A stretch of 44,093 nt of DNA from Bdellovibrionaceae bacterium UBA2316 (GCA_002345205.1 DDVI01000082.1:1-44093); one strand, 5' to 3'; positions 16,147 through 24,941 are shown, counted from the stretch's first letter. The notes: generated by a model not told the origin, from the sequence alone. Translations and numbers: made by a program.

Positions 16147-16506
16147 ATGAATAGTCAACTTATTGTCATTGTTCAAGTTCTAATTGCGGGCACATTTATA
16201 CTATGGATTTTATCTCGGCGCGGAAGTACCCCCAAACCGACGGTATTAAATATGAGAGCAGAAATGAAAAAGCAGCACATAACAGTCATGGCCGAAACGG
16301 CGGAAGTAAAAGCTAAAGTACTTAACGTAATATTCATGTGGAACGGACACGGTTGGGATGCCTACGAGGTATTTGGCCTGCCGGCCGGGACCTGCGTATC
16401 GGATGTTAGAAAACGGTATGAAGAGTTGCTAAGTCAGGCCGATGAAGGGCAAAAGCAGTTCTTGCAAACCGCCCTTGATGCAATCGAAAATAAAATGACC
16501 GGTTAA
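16147..16506 (+). CDS. membrane-anchored degenerate J-domain protein
   Basis: A 119-residue protein with one N-terminal membrane segment (LIVIVQVLIAGTFILWILS). Its C-terminus, WDAYEVFGLPAGTCVSDVRK and RYEELLSQADEGQKQFLQTA, matches helices I-III of a DnaJ J-domain in order and spacing. The His-Pro-Asp loop needed to stimulate DnaK is missing (SQADEG stands in its place). Such J-like domains act as scaffolds rather than co-chaperones. The start is the ATG of MNSQLIV; a TTG 39 bases upstream is possible. It converges with the cytochrome gene by a 4-bp overlap. Confidence 0.65.
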   Translation: MNSQLIVIVQVLIAGTFILWILSRRGSTPKPTVLNMRAEMKKQHITVMAETAEVKAKVLNVIFMWNGHGWDAYEVFGLPAGTCVSDVRKRYEELLSQADEGQKQFLQTALDAIENKMTG

Positions 16507-16916
16507 TTGGGTTTTGAAATTTCGTCGTCTTTGTCGTCGACGACTTGCTCTTTCTCGGGTGCCTTTTTCTTTTTAGGTTGGGAACGAAAGTGATCATTGA
16601 AGCGTTCTTTATATTCGAACTTGAGGTGCCCACGATGGCACATATAACACGAAGCCTCGGGTTCTCCATTCTTTCCGCTCATTCCATTCTGTTTTAAAAC
16701 TTCAGTCATTTTCATGTGTGCAAGAGACACTTTAAAATTTGGTTTTTCTGCCGAGCTGAAATTTTTTGTTGAATGGCATTCTGTGCACGTTACACCTAGT
16801 TGCCGAGAAATTTTGATCATTTCTTGGCGGATATCGTCTTCTGTTTTTTTGATTTGGTCTGGGGTTTGAGCGAAACAAAACGGAGCTAATGTTAACAAAA
16901 GTATCCAGCATTTCAT
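16503..16916 (-). CDS. periplasmic dihaem c-type cytochrome, reaction-centre-cytochrome-like
   Basis: A 137-residue protein with signal peptide MKCWILLLTLAPFCFA and two haem-c sites, CTECH (44-48) and CYMCH (90-94). The pattern IKISRQLGVTCTECHSTKNF, then a Met-containing helix (AHMKMTEVL), then CYMCHRGH, matches one half of the tetrahaem photosynthetic reaction-centre cytochrome family. That family has many small non-photosynthetic members. A Lys/Glu-rich tail (KKKKAPEKEQVVDDKDDE) follows. Likely a periplasmic electron carrier. I start at the ATG with AAGGAA upstream rather than the longer frame. Confidence 0.85.
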   Translation of the reverse strand: MKCWILLLTLAPFCFAQTPDQIKKTEDDIRQEMIKISRQLGVTCTECHSTKNFSSAEKPNFKVSLAHMKMTEVLKQNGMSGKNGEPEASCYMCHRGHLKFEYKERFNDHFRSQPKKKKAPEKEQVVDDKDDEISKPN

Positions 16917-17059
16917 GACGGTATTCCTTGGCTTATGAGCCATTTTATAATCTGAGTGTAGCGAAGGTAAGCCCCTTTTGGAGTCCCTGTCTAAAAACTA
17001 GACAATCAGGTAGACTCTGCTTGAAATATTTTCAATCTCAGGTCGGTACCGGTTTAGCA

Positions 17060-17082
17060 CTCCTAGATCCTGTTTATAGGAG
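17060..17082 (+). promoter_or_regulatory. hairpin covering the Shine-Dalgarno of the 17088 gene
   Basis: CTCCTA (17060-17065) is the perfect complement of TAGGAG (17077-17082), which is the ribosome-binding site six bases before the ATG. The stem is 6 bp with an 11-base loop. Short enough to occur by chance, but it fits the repeated pattern in this window. Confidence 0.35.
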
Positions 17083-17087
17083 ATTTT

Positions 17088-19082
17088 ATGCTAAGAAAGT
17101 CTGTCTTTTTAGTTTTCCTAAGTGTGGCGGCGGTAGCCGATACATCGACTCAATGTCTTCAATTCTATAAGAACCAAGAGGGTAAGCTCGTTGCCCGAAT
17201 GGAAGAAAAGAAGCACGAGAAAACCAAAGAGTTTAAAAGTCGCTTAACAAAAGAGCAGGCCGAGATAGTAGAAAAGGTCTATGTACCTATGTTCCGAGAT
17301 GCGTTCCAAACTGAATTTTCAGTTAATCTTCTTCCTGAATTTGTAGAAATGTTTAGAAAGTTAATGTTTGATCCTCAATCGATTACAGAAGCTGAGCGGG
17401 CTAGCTGGTTCCAAGACGGTGGTTTATTAAAAGGCTACCTTGGTTTGAATCACTTAACGGTTGAAACCCAAGAAAATCGCGCAGAAACGCTACTTACTAA
17501 ACTAAGACCAAACGACACGCTTAAAAGCAAGAAAGGGAACGACATTAAGATTGAGCTTTCTCAATTAGAGTTAGTAGCATTACGTGTGTCGCGTATTATC
17601 GGACGTGATTTCGATTTATTCGACGGAACTAAGTACGCAGTTTCAGAAAAAGATATTAAAGAAATGAAGAAACGCTTTTTAGATTTGTTTACGTTTAATG
17701 GTAAAAAATTAACGGAAAGTGAATTCGAAGCGTTCTATGAAAAAAATCTTATCAAAGATAATGTCATGGGCGAAGAGCGCTTCGACTTAGCGCAAGTGTA
17801 TAACGCTGAATATGTAACAAAAGAAATGATTTCAGCTCGTAATCACCGTCGCTTACAACAATCAATGGAATGGAAAAACAGCTTCAACGACGCTAATCAG
17901 AAATTGCTGGAATCAGATCCCGCGTTTAGATCTGCTTACGAGTCCCTGAATCTTCGTATTGAACGGGATCCAGGTTTAATGGAATCTATCAAACATGTTC
18001 GATTAGCATTGGGTCGTAAAATGGGTAAATCGGGTGGTATTTCTTCTAAGGAAGAATTATCAGATTGGATTGACAAGGAAAACGAATTTTACAAACAAGG
18101 CTTAGCTAAATTAGACGAAAAGGGTATCGATGAAAAAATCGAATTCATGACGGACGGGATGACCGCAATGACCAACCATAAAGCGCAATTAAGAACTGTG
18201 GAAGCGCGTCTAACTGATTTACAACGCAAGGGTAAAGTTACTGGTGACGAAAAGAAAAAAATGCTTGAATTTCTGAATTCAGAACTAGGAAAGCGACTTT
18301 TTCAAATCGCGCGAGAAGAATTGAAACACAAGAGTCCAAAAATTTTTGGTCTTATTCAGCCAAAAGTTTCGGCGCGCATGATGAAAAAAGCATTTGAAAA
18401 GCAACTGGATCTTCTTGAGGAAATTACGGCACTAAAAAACCACAGTATTGTGATGCTTGATGTGCTTTACCGTTTCAAAATGGTGAGAACGGCTCTGACA
18501 TGGGCTGAAGTAAATGAAGTTTATAATATTCTTACGTACGATTCTCAATTACGACCGTTAAACCTTGCCGTTTTTGATCCAACATCTAAATTCGGATTTT
18601 GCTTTGGTCGTGCATTCTTTGCGAACCTAATTTTGCAGCACCATGGTGTTCATAAAGACTCTATCAAAAAAGTTTTCGTTTACGGCCCAATGAGTGGCGG
18701 ATTTTTTGGATGGGGTTTCCATGTAGCGACGATGGTAGCGCGTGAAGAAGGCGGTTTCTGGGTCATCGATCCAACGCATGGCGAGCCGCAAACTCTTCAG
18801 AAATGGTTCTCGCAATACGAAAAGGCAAGTAAAGATGGTCGTATTAAAATGGATATTTCCGAGGGCGAACGTTTCGGTCGTAACTTCTGGGGTACGCCTG
18901 ATATGAACAATCTAAATGATAACTACGGCAGTATCTGGAACAAAATCATTGGAACAAATATCCAATATTTTAAAGATAATATGAATCATTTGGATAAGAA
19001 CAATTTTGACCGTGAACGAAATGTTGGACCATTCAAAGCTATGTTCGACAGGATACTTGACGCAGCGGATTTGGGTTATTAA
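17088..19082 (+). CDS. large secreted protein with C-terminal protein-glutaminase-like domain
   Basis: A 664-residue exported protein (signal peptide MLRKSVFLVFLSVAAVA). Residues about 30-470 are helical, highly charged and coiled-coil-like. The C-terminal ~190 residues look like a papain-fold protein-glutamine deamidase. FGFCFGRAFFANLIL (Cys505), then SIKKVFVYGPMS, then WGFHVATMV (His545) and FWVIDPTHGEP (Asp561) give the C-H-D triad in the order and local sequence of bacterial protein-glutaminases. Such enzymes convert protein Gln to Glu. By inference the helical part is a pro-region, targeting or surface module. The organism appears predatory, so prey proteins are a possible substrate. Family assigned from motifs only. 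Confidence 0.7.
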   Translation: MLRKSVFLVFLSVAAVADTSTQCLQFYKNQEGKLVARMEEKKHEKTKEFKSRLTKEQAEIVEKVYVPMFRDAFQTEFSVNLLPEFVEMFRKLMFDPQSITEAERASWFQDGGLLKGYLGLNHLTVETQENRAETLLTKLRPNDTLKSKKGNDIKIELSQLELVALRVSRIIGRDFDLFDGTKYAVSEKDIKEMKKRFLDLFTFNGKKLTESEFEAFYEKNLIKDNVMGEERFDLAQVYNAEYVTKEMISARNHRRLQQSMEWKNSFNDANQKLLESDPAFRSAYESLNLRIERDPGLMESIKHVRLALGRKMGKSGGISSKEELSDWIDKENEFYKQGLAKLDEKGIDEKIEFMTDGMTAMTNHKAQLRTVEARLTDLQRKGKVTGDEKKKMLEFLNSELGKRLFQIAREELKHKSPKIFGLIQPKVSARMMKKAFEKQLDLLEEITALKNHSIVMLDVLYRFKMVRTALTWAEVNEVYNILTYDSQLRPLNLAVFDPTSKFGFCFGRAFFANLILQHHGVHKDSIKKVFVYGPMSGGFFGWGFHVATMVAREEGGFWVIDPTHGEPQTLQKWFSQYEKASKDGRIKMDISEGERFGRNFWGTPDMNNLNDNYGSIWNKIIGTNIQYFKDNMNHLDKNNFDRERNVGPFKAMFDRILDAADLGY

Positions 19083-19122
19083 TTCCACAACGTTTAGGCG
19101 GATCCTGGATTGACCAGAAACT

Positions 19123-19164
19123 GCGATTCCTTTAAGATGAACCAAATTTCACTTAAGGAATCGC
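19123..19164 (+). promoter_or_regulatory. strong hairpin burying the glyS Shine-Dalgarno
   Basis: GCGATTCCTT (19123-19132) pairs perfectly with AAGGAATCGC (19155-19164). After one bulged T the stem continues AAG/CTT, giving 13 bp around a 15-base loop. The right arm contains the ribosome-binding site AAGGA and ends three bases before the glyS ATG. Folded mRNA would block initiation, suggesting translational control of GlyRS by a protein, an sRNA or ribosome activity. It could alternatively be a terminator for the upstream gene, but no U-tract follows. Confidence 0.6.
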
Positions 19165-19167
19165 TGA

Positions 19168-20535
19168 ATGGACACTCCTGCAAACTCTGGTAATAAAACA
19201 ATTCGTAGATTAAAAGACCTAGCTACCCTGGTTAGCTTAAGCAAGCGCCGGGGTTTTGTATTTCAGAGCTCTGAAATATATGGTGGTCTGGGCAGTTGTT
19301 GGGATTATGGTCCATTGGGATCATTAATGAAATTGAATGTAAAACGAGCATGGTGGAATGCGATGACTCGTCGAAGCGACATCGTAGGGCTCGATGCCGC
19401 GATTTTGATGCATCCAACTGTCTGGAAAGCATCAGGTCACGTTGATGGTTTCAGTGACCCTTTGGTGGATTGTAAAGAGTGTAAAACTCGTTTCCGCGCT
19501 GACAATACAGATTCTTACATTAATGATAAAAAATGTCCTAATTGCGGTTCTAAAAACCTTTCTGAAGAACGTCAGTTCAACTTAATGTTTAAAACGCACA
19601 TGGGCCCATTAGAAGATTCAGCAAGCGTTGTATATTTGCGGCCCGAAACGGCGCAGGGTCATTTTGTGAATTTCTTAAATTGCCAACAAAGTTCTCGCTA
19701 CAAAGTTCCATTTGGTATTGCAGCTATTGGTAAATCATTCCGCAATGAAATTACGCCCGGAAACTTTATTTTCCGCACGCGTGAATTTGAACAAATGGAA
19801 ATGCAGTACTTTGTTAAGCCAGGAACGGATGAAAAATTTTTTAATGAGTGGAAAGATCGTCGTCTACAGTTCTATTTAAAGTATGGAATTCGCCAAGAAA
19901 GCTTAAGATTTAAACCACACGATAAGTTAGCCCATTACGCGCGTGCGGCCGTCGATGTGGAGTTTAATTTTCCAATGGGTTTTTCAGAACTTGAGGGTAT
20001 TCACAATCGAACAGATTTCGATTTAACTCAACATGCGAAGTTTTCGGGTAAAAACTTGGAATACTTCAATGAAGCGGAAAAAGAAAAATACATTCCTTAC
20101 GTAATTGAAACTGCGGTGGGTTGTGATCGTTTGTTTTTGGCTTTCATGTGTGATGCCTACAAAGAAGAAGTCACAGTGGATGAAAAAGGCGCAGAAGACG
20201 TCCGTACCGTGCTTGCGTTCCATCCAGATATCGCTCCTATCAAAGTAGCGATTCTGCCTTTGTCTAAAAAAGAAGAATTAACAAAAATCGCAGAACCATT
20301 GCGTGATCAATTGGCGGAAGATTTTGATATTCAGTATGATGAAGCGCAATCTATTGGTAAACGGTATCGTCGCCAAGACGAGATCGGTACACCGTTCTGC
20401 GTGACTGTTGATTTCGATACTGTTAATGATCAGGCCGTTACGGTTAGGCACCGTGATAAGATGACTCAGCAACGTGTTCCAATCAAAGAATTGAATGGAT
20501 ATATCGCTGCGGGCCTTAAAAATTTCTACGTTTGA
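19168..20535 (+). CDS. glyS: glycyl-tRNA synthetase, single-chain class II type
   Basis: Charges tRNA-Gly. It is the homodimeric (archaeal/eukaryal/Thermus-like) form, 455 residues, not the bacterial alpha2-beta2 form. Diagnostic stretches: GFVFQSSEIYGGLGSCWDYG near the N-terminus, a zinc-type pair CKEC/CPNC (about 103-127), motif 2 FRNEITPGNFIFRTREFEQM, ELEGIHNRTDFDL, motif 3 ETAVGCDRLFLAF, and a C-terminal anticodon-binding domain (VAILPLSKKEEL...). The ribosome-binding site AAGGA is buried in a 13-bp hairpin. Downstream (20567-20588) is an 11-base unit ACAGTGTGGAA repeated twice in tandem. Confidence 0.95.
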   Translation: MDTPANSGNKTIRRLKDLATLVSLSKRRGFVFQSSEIYGGLGSCWDYGPLGSLMKLNVKRAWWNAMTRRSDIVGLDAAILMHPTVWKASGHVDGFSDPLVDCKECKTRFRADNTDSYINDKKCPNCGSKNLSEERQFNLMFKTHMGPLEDSASVVYLRPETAQGHFVNFLNCQQSSRYKVPFGIAAIGKSFRNEITPGNFIFRTREFEQMEMQYFVKPGTDEKFFNEWKDRRLQFYLKYGIRQESLRFKPHDKLAHYARAAVDVEFNFPMGFSELEGIHNRTDFDLTQHAKFSGKNLEYFNEAEKEKYIPYVIETAVGCDRLFLAFMCDAYKEEVTVDEKGAEDVRTVLAFHPDIAPIKVAILPLSKKEELTKIAEPLRDQLAEDFDIQYDEAQSIGKRYRRQDEIGTPFCVTVDFDTVNDQAVTVRHRDKMTQQRVPIKELNGYIAAGLKNFYV

Positions 20536-20566
20536 TTTCAAAAAAACACTGAAAGTCTGGATCAAA

Positions 20567-20588
20567 ACAGTGTGGAAACAGTGTGGAA
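20567..20588. repeat. two tandem copies of ACAGTGTGGAA
   Basis: An exact 11-base unit occurs twice head to tail just after glyS, in the AT-rich gap before the efflux operon. CACTG at about 20548 can also pair with CAGTG inside the repeat. It may be a binding site or simple slippage product. Confidence 0.6.
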
Positions 20589-20671
20589 AAACGACATGTT
20601 TATTTAAAGCTTATTCTGAGATTTTGACAGATTTCAATTGGAAATGCACTCAGATAGAGTAAATATAAAAC

Positions 20672-21928
20672 ATGGTTCGAATTAAATTTACACTGTTATT
20701 TTTAGTCATCAATTGGTCGATTCACGCACATACGATCGATTGGCAAACTGGATTAACATTGATTCAGCAGAATAATCCGGAATGGTTGGCTGCGAATCAA
20801 ACACTTGAGTCGACTCGGGCTCTAGAAGATTCGGCCAGGTCCGGATTCTTGCCAAAATTATCTGGATCAATCAGTTCATCTCAAAGCTATGGTGAAATTA
20901 CCTCAAATTCTTCAAAAAGATCAGAATCGGTAGCTTTAAATTTATCCCAAAATTTATTTTCCGGCTTTGCTGACCTGGCTCGATATAGTGAAGCAAAACA
21001 AAATACACGGATCGCTGAAATGACGTGGAAGCAATCAAAAGCGAAAATTAGTTACGACTACAAGTCGGCCTATGCCGGAGTTGTTTATGCACAAGAATAT
21101 GTCACCCTAACTCAGAAAATTCTGGATCGAAGAAAAGAGAATCTAAATATTGTTCAACTTAGATTCAACAGTGGGCGGGAAAATAAAGGGTCGGTATTGT
21201 TATCAGAGGCCTACTATCAACAAGCCGTGTACGATAGTATTCAAGCCGGCTTGCAGTTAGATGTAGCACAAAATACATTAGCTCAAGTTCTTGGACTTTC
21301 TTTGATGGACGACAAACTAGTCGTGGTTCAAGACATACCAATGACAGAGCTCGCGGAGAGCTCGGCTATAGACTTTAAAAAACTCGGTACGTTAACATTA
21401 GATTACCAGAAGGCGATGGCTCAAGCCGATGCGGCTAAATTTACCCATGATCAGAACAAGGCTGCGTATTATCCTTCGCTGGATCTGACGGGCTCAATAG
21501 GTAAATCAGATTCCGTGTTTCCGCCAGAAAATGATCGTTGGTCGGTGGGGGTAAGTCTAACGATACCTATTTTTTCTGGTGGGCGTGATTATGCCAATGA
21601 ATTGTCGGCTCGATATAGACGGGTAGCAGCCGAAGTCAATCGAACGACGGTATCCTTTCAAATGATAGTAAAATTAAAGCAGGCCTACAGTCAGTTTCGA
21701 TTAGCCATCGAGAAAGTTAAAGTCGATGAAAAGTTTAAACAGGCGGCCCAAATGAGATCTGAAATTGCCAAGAAAAAATATAATAATGGTTTAATGTCGT
21801 TTGACGATTGGGACGTTGTTGAAAATGACCTAATACAACGAGAAAAGAATTCGTTAACGAGTTCGCGTGATCGGGTCGTGGGCAGTGCAAATTGGGATCA
21901 AGCGCAAGGAATAGGATTGTGGCCATGA
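20672..21928 (+). CDS. TolC-type outer-membrane efflux protein
   Basis: A 418-residue outer-membrane channel of the OEP/TolC family. It has a signal peptide (VRIKFTLLFLVINWSIHA), then two homologous halves of helical repeats. Typical stretches are LSQNLFSGFADLARYSEA, LRFNSGRENKGSVLLSEAYY, the central YYPSLDLTGSIG and the repeat SVGVSLTIPIFSGGRDYAN. No lipobox Cys. It forms the exit duct for the MacAB-like pump encoded directly downstream, whose first ATG overlaps its stop (ATGA). No Shine-Dalgarno lies before the ATG, and a promoter-like TTGGAA-N17-AAATAT ends almost at the start codon, so leaderless translation is possible. Confidence 0.9.
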   Translation: MVRIKFTLLFLVINWSIHAHTIDWQTGLTLIQQNNPEWLAANQTLESTRALEDSARSGFLPKLSGSISSSQSYGEITSNSSKRSESVALNLSQNLFSGFADLARYSEAKQNTRIAEMTWKQSKAKISYDYKSAYAGVVYAQEYVTLTQKILDRRKENLNIVQLRFNSGRENKGSVLLSEAYYQQAVYDSIQAGLQLDVAQNTLAQVLGLSLMDDKLVVVQDIPMTELAESSAIDFKKLGTLTLDYQKAMAQADAAKFTHDQNKAAYYPSLDLTGSIGKSDSVFPPENDRWSVGVSLTIPIFSGGRDYANELSARYRRVAAEVNRTTVSFQMIVKLKQAYSQFRLAIEKVKVDEKFKQAAQMRSEIAKKKYNNGLMSFDDWDVVENDLIQREKNSLTSSRDRVVGSANWDQAQGIGLWP

Positions 21929-22911
21929 AAAATAGAAAATGGATCTATATCGTATTAGGATTTTTGATTATCAGCATAGGTGGTTACTATTTTTATAGTA
22001 AACGAACGGTTCGAGTAAATTATAAAGAACACCAAGTTGCTAAAGGTGATCTTGAAGTTACAATTTTGGCCACAGGGACTATCCAGCCCGAAAATCGATT
22101 AGAAATCAAACCTCCGGTCGCAGGACGAATTGATCGAGTTCTCGTGCAAGAGGGACAGAAAGTATATAAAGGGCAAACGCTAGCGTGGATGAGTTCGACA
22201 GAGCGTGCAGCGATGATCGATTCTGCCCGTTCACAAGGAGCCGAAGAATTGCAGCGTTGGGAACAATTATACAAGCCAACACCAATTATTGCTCCTTTGG
22301 CCGGAATGATCATCAGTAAGAATGTTGAGTCAGGACAAACATTTTCAACGAATGACGCCGTATTAGTCATGTCGAATCGATTAACGGTGAAGGCGCAATT
22401 AGATGAAACTGATCTCGCCCAAATTAAAATCGGTCAAACGTGCGAAGTGATTTTAGACTCTTATCCCAATGATGTTATTAAAGCTAAAGTAGATCGCATT
22501 GCATACGAAGCTAAAACGGTTAATAACGTAACGACGTATCTGGTCGACGTGCTTCCCGAGACGGCTCCAGAGTTTATGCGCAGTGGAATGACAGCGAATG
22601 TAACATTTCATGTTAATAAAAAAGAGAACGTGATTATCGTGCCAACTGAATTCGTACGCTACGAAACTGGTAAACCCACTTTATTAATTAAGCGAGACAA
22701 AGAAGAGCCTCTTGAAAAAGAAGTAAAACTGGGCGTATCAGATGGTAAACAAAGTGAAGTGAAAAATGGGATTGAAGAGGGTGATACTATTTTGTTCAAG
22801 ATCCAAGGACCGCGATCTAGCAAAAGTTCCAGCCCATTTAGTCCCTTTGGCAGTGGTCGACCGCGTGGCGGAAGTTCTGGCGGTGCGCCTCCGTCCCCGG
22901 GTGGTCGATGA
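21925..22911 (+). CDS. MacA/HlyD-type periplasmic adaptor with short hairpin
   Basis: A 328-residue membrane-fusion protein; I start at ATG 21925 (AGGA upstream, ATGA overlap with the channel gene). One N-terminal membrane anchor (WIYIVLGFLIISIGGYYF). Split lipoyl halves: LATGTIQPENRLEIKPPVAG with VLVQEGQKVYKGQTLAWM, and IIAPLAGMIISKNVESGQTF. Between them the alpha-hairpin is only about 35 residues, against about 100 in MacA. A beta-barrel domain (LTVKAQLDETDLAQIKIGQ) and a membrane-proximal domain follow. The tail is Pro/Gly/Ser-rich (PFGSGRPRGGSSGG). It should join the MacB-like pump to the TolC-like channel, perhaps with a different gap geometry. Confidence 0.9.
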   Translation: MKNRKWIYIVLGFLIISIGGYYFYSKRTVRVNYKEHQVAKGDLEVTILATGTIQPENRLEIKPPVAGRIDRVLVQEGQKVYKGQTLAWMSSTERAAMIDSARSQGAEELQRWEQLYKPTPIIAPLAGMIISKNVESGQTFSTNDAVLVMSNRLTVKAQLDETDLAQIKIGQTCEVILDSYPNDVIKAKVDRIAYEAKTVNNVTTYLVDVLPETAPEFMRSGMTANVTFHVNKKENVIIVPTEFVRYETGKPTLLIKRDKEEPLEKEVKLGVSDGKQSEVKNGIEEGDTILFKIQGPRSSKSSSPFSPFGSGRPRGGSSGGAPPSPGGR

Positions 22912-24869
22912 TTCAAATCAAAGATGTTAAAAAGAAATATAAAATGGGCGAACAAACTTTAGAAATTCTAAAGGGTGTGAGCCTGACGATCGAAGACGGT
23001 GAATACGTTGCGATCATGGGGCCATCGGGATCGGGAAAATCAACATTGATGAACATCTTGGGATTGCTGGATGTCCCTAGTGAGGGGTCGTACAAACTAA
23101 ATGGTGTTGAGATTTCGAAAATGAGTGAAGATGAATTATCAGAAGTTCGTCGTGGAGAAATCGGATTTATATTTCAACAATTCAATTTATTGCCGCGAAT
23201 GACTGCGGTTGAAAACGTGTCATTACCATTATTATATTCAAAACGCTTTCTTGGAAACGAACGGGCGCAAAAATTGCTGGCGTCTGTTGGCTTACAAGAA
23301 CGTGGACACCATCGTCCCAGTGAATTATCGGGTGGGCAGCAGCAACGAGTTGCTATTTCAAGGTCTCTTATTAACAGTCCAAAAATGATTTTAGCGGATG
23401 AGCCCACGGGAAATTTGGATTCGCAAAGCCAAGCTGAAATTATGAATATTCTTAAGCGTTTGAACGATTCTGGAATTACAATCGTCATTGTCACACATGA
23501 AGAGGAAGTCGCGGAATCAGCGCATAGACTGATTCGAATTCGCGATGGAGTTATTCAGTCGGATGAACGTAGACAGGTTTCTGGAGTGAAGAACGCTAAT
23601 CTTGAATCCCTACATGAAAAACCGGCTGTAGTCGAAAAGAATAGTTTTTTTCAAGATATCTTAGACTATTTCAAGCAGGGACTTAAGACATTAGCGGCTA
23701 ACAAAGTTCGAACGGGATTATCAATGCTTGGTATTTTGATCGGCGTTGCGGCCGTTGTTGCGATGTTGGCATTGGGGAAAGGTGCGCAAAAAGCTATTGA
23801 AGAGCAATTGTCATCACTCGGTTCTAATTTGTTGACGGTTCGTCCGGGCTCGGTTCGTATCGGTGGTGTTACTCAAGAGTCAGGTGCGGCGAATCGGTTA
23901 TTGCTAGAAGATATCGATATTATTAGTTCGCGGGATAAAAATGTAGCGCGTATTTCTGGTGTTGTGAATGGTCGTGTCCAAGTTCGTAGCTCCACCAATA
24001 ATTGGAACTCCAGTGTGAGTGGGGTGTCGCCTCACTGGGCTTTGATGCATACGTCAGTACCGCCAATTGGAAGATTCTTCACCGAAGAAGAAAATAAAAA
24101 AAGAGCGCTAGTTGCTGTCATTGGAGAGACAGTTCGACGTGAATTATTTGGAGATAAATCTGCAATCGGTGAAATGATTAAAATTAATCGTATCAACTTT
24201 CAGGTCATAGGTATCCTTCCGGAAAAAGGGGCAAATAGTTTTCGGGATCAAGATGATACTGTTGTTGTGCCAGTAGAAACGGCAATGAAGCGTCTTCTAG
24301 GGCGAACCAATTTGGAAATGATTGAAATTGAAATCAATGCTGCAGAAAATATAGAGCAATCGATAGATCGCATTGCGCAAATTCTAACGGATCAGCATAA
24401 AATTCCTCTGTCTCAACAAAGCGAAGCGTTCCAAATCAGAAACATGGCCGATATTCAAAAGGCCATGCAACAAAGTAGCGAAACTATGTCTTTGTTACTG
24501 GCTGCAATTGCGACAATTTCTTTACTCGTCGGTGGTATCGGAATTATGAATATCATGTTGGTTTCAGTTACAGAGCGAACGAAGGAAATTGGTCTGCGAA
24601 AAGCCTTAGGGGCAAAACGTAAAGACATTTTGTCTCAATTCCTTTCTGAATCTTTGGTGGTCAGTGTAGTCGGTGGTGTGTTTGGTATCGTATTGGGCTG
24701 GAGCCTGACGCTGATATTGTCATCAGTAATAGGTTGGACTACCGAAGTATCGCTTTCGTCTGTTTTGGTGTCGTTCTTTTTCTCGGCGATAATCGGAATC
24801 GTTTTTGGTGTTTACCCAGCTAGAAAAGCCGCTTTGCTTAATCCTATCGATGCTCTTCGCCGCGATTAG
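22908..24869 (+). CDS. macB: MacB-type ABC transporter, ATPase fused to permease
   Basis: A 653-residue fusion with the classic MacB layout. An N-terminal LolD-like ATPase has Walker A GPSGSGKST (38-46), Q-loop FQQFNLLPRMTAVENV, signature LSGGQQQRVAIS and Walker B MILADEPTGNLDS. Then a membrane segment (TGLSMLGILIGVAAVVAML), a large periplasmic domain (about 290-525) and three C-terminal membrane segments with the FtsX-type IGLRKALGAKRKDILSQFL coupling region. Together with the adaptor and TolC-like channel it forms a tripartite mechanotransmission pump. Macrolide is only the archetypal substrate; lipoproteins, peptides or siderophores are equally possible. ATGA overlap with the adaptor gene. 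Confidence 0.93.
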   Translation: MIQIKDVKKKYKMGEQTLEILKGVSLTIEDGEYVAIMGPSGSGKSTLMNILGLLDVPSEGSYKLNGVEISKMSEDELSEVRRGEIGFIFQQFNLLPRMTAVENVSLPLLYSKRFLGNERAQKLLASVGLQERGHHRPSELSGGQQQRVAISRSLINSPKMILADEPTGNLDSQSQAEIMNILKRLNDSGITIVIVTHEEEVAESAHRLIRIRDGVIQSDERRQVSGVKNANLESLHEKPAVVEKNSFFQDILDYFKQGLKTLAANKVRTGLSMLGILIGVAAVVAMLALGKGAQKAIEEQLSSLGSNLLTVRPGSVRIGGVTQESGAANRLLLEDIDIISSRDKNVARISGVVNGRVQVRSSTNNWNSSVSGVSPHWALMHTSVPPIGRFFTEEENKKRALVAVIGETVRRELFGDKSAIGEMIKINRINFQVIGILPEKGANSFRDQDDTVVVPVETAMKRLLGRTNLEMIEIEINAAENIEQSIDRIAQILTDQHKIPLSQQSEAFQIRNMADIQKAMQQSSETMSLLLAAIATISLLVGGIGIMNIMLVSVTERTKEIGLRKALGAKRKDILSQFLSESLVVSVVGGVFGIVLGWSLTLILSSVIGWTTEVSLSSVLVSFFFSAIIGIVFGVYPARKAALLNPIDALRRD

Positions 24870-24941
24870 GATTCTAAAAATAGAGTAATTGCATTTTGAG
24901 CCCGAAAGTTTTGACTGCACCCTGTTAATTACTGAGTTCCG

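Noticed and set aside
20624..20629. Perfect TTGACA as a -35 box of the efflux operon
   Set aside because: No -10-like hexamer at 16-18 bases; the nearer TTGGAA/AAATAT pair fits spacing better but is weak.
21925..24869. LolCDE lipoprotein export system
   Set aside because: ATPase and permease are fused in one chain with a long periplasmic domain and sit with adaptor and TolC-like genes, which fits MacAB-TolC.
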